Below are positions 1-5,063 of a DNA stretch of 7,219 nucleotides, piece by piece. Source of the DNA: Thermoplasmata archaeon (GTDB lineage Archaea > Thermoplasmatota > Thermoplasmata > UBA10834). Location of the stretch: NCBI GenBank assembly GCA_022865445.1, contig JALHSX010000115.1, positions 1 through 7,219 of the forward strand. The letters are read 5' to 3'. The notes under the pieces were generated by a model, which was given only the letters and a program-made list of their open reading frames with translations, did no database searches and had not been told where the DNA came from. The position numbers and the translations under genes were made by a program. Position 1 is the first letter of the stretch. Each line of letters opens with the position of its first letter.

Positions 1-206
1 ATCCTCACAATTCCCTCGAGATTGCCCTGGATGGCATGTGGGATCAGGCCGTTCGCGAGCATGCAGATGGTGGATTTTCCTGATCCGTTCGCACCCAGGA
101 TCGTGACGAACTCGCCTTTCTCGATCTCGAGGGAAACGTTGTCCAGAGCCCACGTGCTAGAGCTTTGATACTTGAACCTAACATCCCTGAGATCGAGCGC
201 GCGCAA
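1..206 (-). CDS. ABC transporter ATP-binding protein, ECF/cobalt type (N-terminal fragment)
   Basis: This is the first 68 codons of an ABC ATPase; the rest lies past the left edge. It would hydrolyse ATP on the cytoplasmic face to drive a membrane transporter. The Walker A loop GANGSGKST is clear at about residues 40-48. It is preceded by the usual A-loop strand region (FKYQSSSTWALDNVSLEIEKG) and followed by ANGLIPHAIQGNLEG. That 'NGLIPH' stretch is typical of energy-coupling-factor (EcfA/CbiO) ATPases for vitamins, cobalt or nickel, so the ECF assignment is family knowledge, not proof. Q-loop, signature and Walker B are not in view. The start is taken as TTG at 204-206: an in-frame TGA lies two codons upstream, and AGGTGA sits just before it. 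The winged-helix gene is 86 bp upstream on the same strand. The substrate cannot be told from this fragment. Confidence 0.85.
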   Translation of the reverse strand, partial: MRALDLRDVRFKYQSSSTWALDNVSLEIEKGEFVTILGANGSGKSTICMLANGLIPHAIQGNLEGIVR

Positions 207-209
207 GAG

Positions 210-215
210 TCACCT
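210..215 (-). promoter_or_regulatory. Shine-Dalgarno-like site for the ABC ATPase
   Basis: Reads AGGTGA on the minus strand and matches the archaeal anti-SD region (GGAGGTGATC). It ends 3 nt before the TTG start codon, which is short spacing. It supports TTG as the start, since no ATG or GTG occurs in frame between the upstream stop and the A-loop. Confidence 0.5.
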
Positions 216-244
216 TTCCAGCTGTCGCTCAATCGAACGATTCT

Positions 245-252
245 GTATTAAA
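245..252 (-). promoter_or_regulatory. TATA-like box for the ABC ATPase gene
   Basis: Reads TTTAATAC on the minus strand, in an AT-rich patch of the 86-bp gap between the winged-helix gene and the ABC ATPase. Its centre is about 42 bp upstream of the TTG codon. Transcription would then start near 221 and give a leader of about 15 nt that contains the SD site. This suggests the transporter gene can be transcribed separately from the gene upstream. Confidence 0.45.
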
Positions 253-292
253 CCTTTGGAGCAATGGCCAGCGCATCACGTACCTGCGGGGC

Positions 293-1168
293 TCAAACGC
301 GATAGTAGAACTCCTTCTTTCCCTTGTGGTCCCTGCGGATTCTGTTGTTCTCTGTCAGTTTGGCAACTGCAACCTTGAACTGTGCACGCGGGAGCTGGGC
401 GGTCCTCAAAAGATCCCTCGCGGATATCCCGTCCACCGAGACCGCGTAGTAGACCCTGCTTTCTGCATCTTGCTCGTCGCTTGCCGGGACGACCTTCAGG
501 GTTTTCCTAATATTCGGGGCCGGAGGTGGAACCAGAACGAAGATCTCCTTGGAACCCCTCTGCGTCCTCACGGCGCAGCCAGCAGATATCAGGCGACCGA
601 GCGCGACTGTGACTTGATCCTCAGAGAGACCGGTTGCCCCTTTGATCTCCGCCATCATCTTGCCTTCTTCATCGAGCTCCGCGAGAACTTCACCATCCAC
701 CTGGCTCTCCGGTTTCCGGTCCGTCACCAGAGATATCCTGTCCAGATGCGTCCTCAGGAACTCCTTGCTCGCAGTTTTGAAGTGATCCATATCATCATCG
801 AGGAGGGGCTCTAGCTCGGCAACGTCAAGACCCATCTCCCTCCATCGCTCCAACTTCGCCTTGTAGAGCGATTTTCTGAGTTCAAGGGGTTTCTGATCCA
901 CATAGTGCGTTATCTCGTGCCTGCTCTTCGCGAGGGTCGCGGCCTCGGCTCCCGTGAGTGTTGTTAGCGTGTAACGCACATTCGCGCCACGAAGAGCGTG
1001 ATGTATCTCCTCGAGCTTGTCGAACAGGCGCTCGTCGTCATCGAGAGACAGCTCGAAGTCGTAGTCACCGATTATCGGCACGGCGCCGACCTTCCTCATG
1101 CGCTCGATGACCTGCTTTGGCGACTCGCCTTCCCCTGCAAGCTCCACGCGAATATATGTCCTGATCAT
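293..1168 (-). CDS. Uncharacterised archaeal protein with N-terminal ferredoxin-like domain and two C-terminal winged helices
   Basis: I do not recognise a named family; 291 residues. Residues 1-71 read as an alternating strand/helix unit (MIRTYIRVELAG, then SPKQVIERMRKVGA, two strands, DERLFDKLEEIHHALR, a last strand), consistent with an ACT/RAM-like ferredoxin fold. Residues 75-150 are highly charged helices with a WREMGLDVAELEPLL element like the 'W..xG.DV..LE' helical hairpins common in archaeal proteins. Residues 158-213 and 236-291 each look like a winged helix-turn-helix: helix, GLSEDQVTVALGRLISAG recognition-type helix, then a basic wing; the second ends KGKKEFYYRV. The likely role is a cytoplasmic DNA- or RNA-binding regulator, possibly ligand-responsive; this is inference from predicted folds. 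ATG at 1168 begins directly at the first strand, and an in-frame stop lies upstream with no other start. It is divergent from priS and 86 bp upstream of the ABC ATPase. Confidence 0.8.
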   Translation of the reverse strand: MIRTYIRVELAGEGESPKQVIERMRKVGAVPIIGDYDFELSLDDDERLFDKLEEIHHALRGANVRYTLTTLTGAEAATLAKSRHEITHYVDQKPLELRKSLYKAKLERWREMGLDVAELEPLLDDDMDHFKTASKEFLRTHLDRISLVTDRKPESQVDGEVLAELDEEGKMMAEIKGATGLSEDQVTVALGRLISAGCAVRTQRGSKEIFVLVPPPAPNIRKTLKVVPASDEQDAESRVYYAVSVDGISARDLLRTAQLPRAQFKVAVAKLTENNRIRRDHKGKKEFYYRV

Positions 1169-1207
1169 CCAGCATCCCAGGCTTTGTCCGTTGATGGGGC
1201 TTGAGGC

Positions 1208-1219
1208 TCATTATTGTTT
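1208..1219 (-). promoter_or_regulatory. Possible TATA-like box for the winged-helix gene
   Basis: Reads AAACAATAATGA on the minus strand, the most AT-rich stretch upstream of the 1168 start. Its centre is about 45 bp from the ATG, which would give a leader of roughly 18 nt. The match to a TATA box is weak, and the leader has only a poor SD (GGGATG), so this is tentative. Confidence 0.3.
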
Positions 1220-1258
1220 CTAGTTGTCACCTACACGCAGCAGTCGGGCAGATGTGAG

Positions 1259-1268
1259 CTTAATATAA
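1259..1268 (+). promoter_or_regulatory. TATA box of priS
   Basis: CTTAATATAA is a good archaeal TATA element in an otherwise GC-rich region. Its centre lies about 29 bp before the ATG at 1293, so transcription should begin within a few bases of the start codon. No SD motif is present, which fits a leaderless mRNA. Confidence 0.65.
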
Positions 1269-1292
1269 GGGCGAGTGGCATGACTCGAATGG

Positions 1293-2525
1293 ATGCCCTC
1301 GGACGAGTCGAGCCGCTTCATCATGAACATGTTCTCAAAGCACTACCGAGAAGCCTCGCTCACGATGCCCGATAGGTTCTCGAAGAGGGAATTCGGATTC
1401 ATGTTCTTCGACAGGCAGGGCATGATGAGGCATGTGGGTTTTCCTACCCGCGCCGCGCTGAAAAAGTACTTAGTCGAGCAGGTGCCGGCGCACGTGTACT
1501 ACTCGTGCGCATACTATGAAACGCCTGACGCCCCCACGATGGCCGAGAAGAAGTGGCAGGGCGCTGACCTAATATTCGACCTTGATGCGGACCACGTGGA
1601 AGGCGCTCAGTCTCTTCCGTATGAGAAGATGCTCATCAGAGTTAAGGAGGAGGTGATCCGCCTGATCGACGAGTTTCTCCTGGGAGACCTCGGATTCGAG
1701 ACAGAGGACCTGAGAATCGTGTTCTCAGGAGGAAGAGGTTATCACGTACACATCAACAACCCACGCGTGATAAAGCTCAGCAGCCATGAGAGGCGGGAGA
1801 TAGTCGATTATGTGACCGGGACCGACCTGGACATGGAGTGGGTGTTCCCATCGACCACCTTCGAGGTCGGGAGATTCAAGGACCGGATCGACTCCGAGCA
1901 CAAGAGGAGCATGCCCTCCGGAAAGGATGGAGGCTGGAGGGCGAGGATCAGGAAGGGGATTGACGGATTCCTGGACGAGCTTGAGAAGGTCTCCGCCGGC
2001 GAGGCTGAGAAGAGGCTTGGAGAGATGCTTTCCGAGTCCAAGAGGGATATCGGCAAGAAGACCCTCAACGGGCTCTACAAAGACCTGTTTGCTGGCAAGG
2101 AGGGGCGGAGGGGCGTCGACCGAATCAGGTCTGAGAACACCTTTGAGGTGTTCTCGGAGAAGAGGCATGCGGACGCCTTCTTGGAGATCGTAGAACTGAA
2201 GGTCAAGGGCAGGATGAAGGGCGAGACGGATGAGCCTGTCACATCCGACATCAAGAGGCTGATTCGACTCCCCAGCTCGCTTCACGGCAAGACCGGTTTC
2301 GAGGTCGTGCCGCTGGAAAGAGACGAGCTTGATAGCTTCGACCCTTTCAGAGACGCTGTGCCGAAGGCGTTCGGGAAGGAGGAGACCCGGATAGTGTGCG
2401 ACAAGCCAATCTCATTGGTGTTGCGAGACGAGAGCTTCTCGTTAGACGCGGGCGCATGCAAAGTTCCCGAGTTCGTCGCCGTACACCTGCTGTGCAGACG
2501 ACTGGCTCATATCGAGAATCAATAG
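1293..2525 (+). CDS. priS: DNA primase small (catalytic) subunit PriS
   Basis: Catalytic subunit of the archaeal/eukaryotic-type primase, which pairs with PriL to make primers for DNA replication. All three hallmark regions are visible: the metal-binding DLDAD at 96-100 (catalytic Asp96 and Asp98), SGGRGYHVHI at 145-154, and a nucleotide-binding block at about 319-336 with R-L-P-S-S-L-H-G-K-T-G-F. The N-terminal region (PDRFSKREFGFMFF) is also typical. At 410 residues it is slightly longer than many archaeal PriS proteins (about 330-400). The cysteines that form the zinc knuckle between the DxD and SGGRGYH motifs in Pyrococcus and human enzymes are absent; the four cysteines (72, 369, 389, 401) lie elsewhere. 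ATG 1293 is chosen because the TATA box is correctly placed for a leaderless start. PriL is not in the window. Identification is secure. Confidence 0.97.
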   Translation: MPSDESSRFIMNMFSKHYREASLTMPDRFSKREFGFMFFDRQGMMRHVGFPTRAALKKYLVEQVPAHVYYSCAYYETPDAPTMAEKKWQGADLIFDLDADHVEGAQSLPYEKMLIRVKEEVIRLIDEFLLGDLGFETEDLRIVFSGGRGYHVHINNPRVIKLSSHERREIVDYVTGTDLDMEWVFPSTTFEVGRFKDRIDSEHKRSMPSGKDGGWRARIRKGIDGFLDELEKVSAGEAEKRLGEMLSESKRDIGKKTLNGLYKDLFAGKEGRRGVDRIRSENTFEVFSEKRHADAFLEIVELKVKGRMKGETDEPVTSDIKRLIRLPSSLHGKTGFEVVPLERDELDSFDPFRDAVPKAFGKEETRIVCDKPISLVLRDESFSLDAGACKVPEFVAVHLLCRRLAHIENQ

Positions 2526-2530
2526 CAAAA

Positions 2531-2540
2531 CTATTTATCA
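2531..2540 (+). promoter_or_regulatory. TATA-like box for the membrane protein gene
   Basis: CTATTTATCA lies in the 38-bp AT-rich gap after priS. Its centre is about 29 bp upstream of the ATG at 2564, the same geometry as the priS promoter. It implies a leaderless transcript independent of priS, since no SD motif precedes the ATG. Confidence 0.55.
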
Positions 2541-2563
2541 AGACCTCGTCATTTTAACACACA

Positions 2564-3412
2564 ATGCCGGCTTCAGGTAGAGTCTTGGAGGATTCCATAA
2601 GACTCAGTAAGATCCGGAAAACGAAACTCACCTTGTACATAGTGCAGGCCGTAATGCTCGTAGCACTCGGCTTCATCCTTGTATTCGTCGTAGGAGGGGC
2701 GACGCTGAAACCGCACCTCTACCTCCCCTTTGATTCATTCCTTGCGGTAGTCGTGCTCCTGCTCCTCATCATCTGTATCGAAAGCTTCTTCTTCAGGATA
2801 CTCGAAATACGCTTTGCGAGGAGCACGAGCGCGAGGCATCTGATGGCGAAGAATTCGATCAAGAGATCGCTCATCATCGCGATAGTCGCAGGCATTGCCG
2901 TCTTGATACTCGGAGTGCCCTCGATGGTCGGCGGAATCGAGAGCACGGGGTCAAAGACTCTCTCGCTTTCCACACACGCCGATCCGCCTTCGTTCTTCTC
3001 CTCGGACTCCTTCGCCCTGACGAAAACGGCCGAAGTCAAGGTTCTATCAACCAGGGTGGTCCAGGTGTATCTGCTCGACGAGGAGATATTCAGCCAGTAC
3101 TACTACTCCGAAGACTCGATGACTTTGATGTACTCCTACAGGCTGAACAGAGATCCGGGCAGCTACATAGTAAACCAGGAGTTGACAATCGCGATCCCCA
3201 ATGAGGCCGGCCACAATAAGTACTACCTTGTGCTCAACGATATGGACAACCCTGGAACGAGCGCCACCGCGACAATCGAAAGGGACTTGTCTGGGACCTT
3301 CACTGGAGTCATGACTTTGCTCCTGATTGCGCTCGTAGTCACCAACATAGCTTGGGTGGCGTACCTGGTTCCAATCGAGAGAAAGTACTCATCTGGTTCG
3401 ATCTACAAGTGA
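2564..3412 (+). CDS. Uncharacterised four-helix membrane protein with extracytoplasmic domain
   Basis: No family recognised; 282 residues. The basic N-terminus (RLSKIRKTK) precedes a hydrophobic helix at about 22-46. Further helices lie at about 57-79 (very rich in V, L and I), 102-122 and 246-268. Positive residues in the 80-101 loop (R and K rich) and after the last helix (IERKYSSGSIYK) place those segments, and the N-terminus, in the cytoplasm by the positive-inside rule. The segment at about 123-245 would then be outside. It is Ser/Thr/Tyr-rich and β-strand-like (VVQVYLLDEEIF, YIVNQELTIAIP, YYLVLNDMDNPG), suggesting a β-sandwich, possibly for binding or adhesion. There is no signal-peptidase site and there are no catalytic motifs. 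It has its own promoter and ends 3 bp from the converging radical SAM gene. Function unknown. Confidence 0.85.
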   Translation: MPASGRVLEDSIRLSKIRKTKLTLYIVQAVMLVALGFILVFVVGGATLKPHLYLPFDSFLAVVVLLLLIICIESFFFRILEIRFARSTSARHLMAKNSIKRSLIIAIVAGIAVLILGVPSMVGGIESTGSKTLSLSTHADPPSFFSSDSFALTKTAEVKVLSTRVVQVYLLDEEIFSQYYYSEDSMTLMYSYRLNRDPGSYIVNQELTIAIPNEAGHNKYYLVLNDMDNPGTSATATIERDLSGTFTGVMTLLLIALVVTNIAWVAYLVPIERKYSSGSIYK

Positions 3413-3415
3413 TCG

Positions 3416-4258
3416 TCAGGGGATCGCACAGCAGACTGACCGCTTCTTGACAGTATAGCCTTCCTTCTTCAACCGGTCGACCGTGCTGGGAGAAGGAAGC
3501 ACGATCCCGTCCAACCCTTCAGAAACGAACCTGAACTCGGCGGACCTGTCGAGCTTGGAGCGCATACATCCCAAGAGCAATCTGGTGGTCGGAAGCTCTT
3601 CTCGAGCCCTTCTGACGACCGATGAGATCATCTCGTTGCTCGGAGGACTTGCCGATTGGTAGAGAGTTCCCTTGGTCGGGATCAGGGAGATCAGTATCAG
3701 CACCTCGGGCTCAAGTTTTTTCAATCGCTCTATAGCGGCCATTTCCCCTCTCATGGCACCTCCATGAATCCCGACGCACATATGTGGTGCCACCCTGGCG
3801 CCGTAGCTCTTCAAATCTGCGACCACTTTCACGTAGTCCTCAACCCTCGCGTCCAATCCGAGGACCTCTCTGATAGTCTCATCGGAGCCATATACGTCAG
3901 CAGAGAATGAATCGATTCCACAGCCAACAAGATCTTGAATCTCCTTGGTGCTGGCGAGGCCGATGTGCGCGTTGATCTTCAAATCGGTAGTCGCCTTGAT
4001 CTCCCTGATGGCGTCAGCGAAATCTGCGATCCCTATCCTCCCGGTCTCGTCGGAGCCGCCGCTCAGAAGGAAACCCCGAGCCCCCCTCTCAGCAAGCGCT
4101 TCGGCGACATCGAGCAGGTCCGACGGTGAGGTCGCAGGAATCATTCCTTCCAAGTACTTGCCAGAACAGTGTTTGCATCTGAGAGAACATGCCTTCCCTG
4201 TGACCGATATGGCCGGGAAACTCTTGCCGGGATAGAAGCATTCTATCGCTTCGCGCAC
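3416..4258 (-). CDS. Radical SAM protein, biotin/lipoyl synthase-like
   Basis: A 280-residue radical SAM enzyme. The [4Fe-4S]/SAM motif C-x3-C-x2-C is CSLRCKHC at Cys24, Cys28 and Cys31, close to the N-terminus as usual. A Gly-rich SAM-binding stretch follows (FLLSGGSDETGR, about 63-74), and alternating strand/helix segments to about residue 255 fit a partial TIM barrel. It resembles the archaeal proteins described as biotin-synthase homologues. Cys113, Cys161, Cys231 (LLLGCMR) and the pair Cys276-Cys277 four residues from the end could bind an auxiliary cluster, as in sulfur-inserting enzymes; this is inference. Substrate unknown; lipoate or another cofactor is possible. The start is GTG at 4258: an in-frame TGA lies four codons upstream, and a TATA box is correctly placed. 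It is divergent from the LX operon. Confidence 0.9.
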   Translation of the reverse strand: MREAIECFYPGKSFPAISVTGKACSLRCKHCSGKYLEGMIPATSPSDLLDVAEALAERGARGFLLSGGSDETGRIGIADFADAIREIKATTDLKINAHIGLASTKEIQDLVGCGIDSFSADVYGSDETIREVLGLDARVEDYVKVVADLKSYGARVAPHMCVGIHGGAMRGEMAAIERLKKLEPEVLILISLIPTKGTLYQSASPPSNEMISSVVRRAREELPTTRLLLGCMRSKLDRSAEFRFVSEGLDGIVLPSPSTVDRLKKEGYTVKKRSVCCAIP

Positions 4259-4282
4259 GAACTGTTCTCATTGTGGCCATTC

Positions 4283-4291
4283 GTTATCAAT
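4283..4291 (-). promoter_or_regulatory. TATA-like box for the radical SAM gene
   Basis: The minus strand reads ATTGATAAC here. The centre is about 29 bp from the GTG start at 4258, matching the spacing seen at priS and the membrane protein gene, so a leaderless transcript starting with GTG is likely. It lies about 50 bp from the divergent promoter of the LX operon. Confidence 0.5.
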
Positions 4292-4333
4292 GTTGCGCGA
4301 GGAGACATGATGGGCGAGATGTACCACGCAAAA

Positions 4334-4343
4334 GCTTTATCTG
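4334..4343 (+). promoter_or_regulatory. TATA-like box for the LX-prefoldin-FtsY operon
   Basis: GCTTTATCTG, preceded by AAAA, is the only AT-rich promoter-like element upstream of the ribosomal gene. A start site about 25-27 bp downstream would fall near 4363. That makes either a leader of about 12 nt before ATG 4375, or a leaderless message beginning at the in-frame GTG at 4363. Confidence 0.5.
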
Positions 4344-4374
4344 AAGTGCCTCCTCTAGGGCGGTGCTGGTCAAC

Positions 4375-4608
4375 ATGAAGGCTTTCGAAGTCATCGGATC
4401 GTTTATGATATCTCATCGCAAGTGGCAGCCGTTCGCAATCGAGGTGGCATCGACTGATGAGAGTGGCGCGCGAGAGAAGACTTTCGCCCTCATGGGGAGC
4501 AGGCACGGGGTGAAGCGCAGGTCCGTGCGGATTGACGGCGTGAAATCGCTCAAGGCCGAAGAGATCTCCGATCACGTGGTGAAGCATCTGATAGAGGCGA
4601 AAAAGTGA
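4375..4608 (+). CDS. rplX: Large-subunit ribosomal protein LX (eL20, formerly L18ae)
   Basis: Archaeal ribosomal protein LX, homologue of eukaryotic L18a/eL20, a component of the 50S subunit. The N-terminus MKAFEVIGSFMI and the run EKTFALMGSRHGVKRRSVRIDGV (residues 34-56) are characteristic; the latter is rRNA-facing and basic. From ATG 4375 the protein is 77 residues, the normal length for archaeal LX. An in-frame GTG at 4363 would add four residues (M-L-V-N) and sits near the predicted transcription start, so it cannot be excluded. Its stop codon overlaps the GTG start of prefoldin alpha (GTGA), indicating translational coupling. This gene leads the LX-pfdA-ftsY operon, an arrangement known in many euryarchaea. 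Confidence 0.93.
   Translation: MKAFEVIGSFMISHRKWQPFAIEVASTDESGAREKTFALMGSRHGVKRRSVRIDGVKSLKAEEISDHVVKHLIEAKK
4594..4597 (+). promoter_or_regulatory. Shine-Dalgarno site for prefoldin alpha
   Basis: GAGG lies inside the last codons of the LX gene, 7 nt before the GTG at 4605. It decides the start in favour of GTG 4605 over the in-frame ATG at 4623, which has a poorer upstream site. Confidence 0.55.
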
Positions 4609-5054
4609 CGCCTGAGCAAGAGATGCCGAGCGAGCAGCAGGTCAGAGAGAGCTACATGATGCTGGAGTCAGCCAAGGCTCAGCTCGAGGGCCTGGCAAAG
4701 CAGCAGGAGCTCATCCAGCTAGCGGTCGAGGAGCATGTGAGGGCGCGCGAGACCATCAAGGAGATTGCCAAGGGCGCCGCGGACGACGAGGTCCTTGTGC
4801 CCTTGGGTGCTGATTCTTACATTCACGCAAAGATTTCCGACAACAAGGATGCCATCGTAGGAGTCGGCGCGGGCATCTCGATCCGAAGATCACCCGAGGA
4901 GGCTGAGAAGATTCTGGACACGAAGATCGATGACCTGTCCAGGGCATTCAAATCCATAACTGACAAAGCTGCGAAGACCGAGGCCATGGTCCAGGAACTT
5001 TCGGAGAAGGTGCAAGCACAGTACGACCTCCTTCAGTCAGGCGGAAGAGCTTGA
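4605..5054 (+). CDS. pfdA: Prefoldin subunit alpha
   Basis: Alpha subunit of the archaeal prefoldin hexamer (two alpha, four beta), a cytosolic chaperone that captures nascent chains and passes them to the thermosome. The fold is visible: an N-terminal coiled-coil helix at about 8-58, a central β-hairpin block with VLVPLGADSYIHAKI (63-77) and IVGVGAGISIRRSPEEA (84-100), and a C-terminal coiled-coil helix at about 100-145. VLVPLGA...GVGAG is the signature of the alpha class, which has an extra hairpin pair compared with beta. At 149 residues it is of normal length. The start is GTG, overlapping the LX stop by 4 bp. FtsY follows after 9 bp, so the three genes are almost certainly co-transcribed. 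Confidence 0.94.
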   Translation: MTPEQEMPSEQQVRESYMMLESAKAQLEGLAKQQELIQLAVEEHVRARETIKEIAKGAADDEVLVPLGADSYIHAKISDNKDAIVGVGAGISIRRSPEEAEKILDTKIDDLSRAFKSITDKAAKTEAMVQELSEKVQAQYDLLQSGGRA

Positions 5055-5057
5055 GGG
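5053..5057 (+). promoter_or_regulatory. Shine-Dalgarno site for ftsY
   Basis: GAGGG overlaps the last two bases of the prefoldin stop codon and ends 6 nt before the ATG at 5064. It supports that start and translation of ftsY from the operon message. Confidence 0.6.
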
Positions 5058-5063
5058 CGGCAC

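Noticed and set aside
11..135. Exact 12-bp inverted repeat (11-22 and 124-135) within the ABC ATPase
   Set aside because: Both arms are coding (LEGI and SLEI contexts using CTCGAG) and 101 bp apart; most likely chance from shared Leu-Glu codons.
207..292. Possible terminator or small gene between the winged-helix gene and the ABC ATPase
   Set aside because: No T-run, stable hairpin or open frame is visible; the gap is explained by a promoter and SD site for the ABC ATPase.
326..814. Plus-strand open frame of 162 codons opposite the winged-helix gene
   Set aside because: Cys/Arg-rich composition without recognisable domains; the minus-strand frame gives a coherent domain pattern over the same DNA.
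1725..2285. Minus-strand open frame of 186 codons opposite priS
   Set aside because: Antisense shadow of conserved PriS coding sequence; no motif, promoter or SD site.
4243..4587. Minus-strand open frame of 114 codons across the LX gene and the divergent promoter region
   Set aside because: It overlaps the certain LX gene and both promoter elements, and shows no protein-like features.
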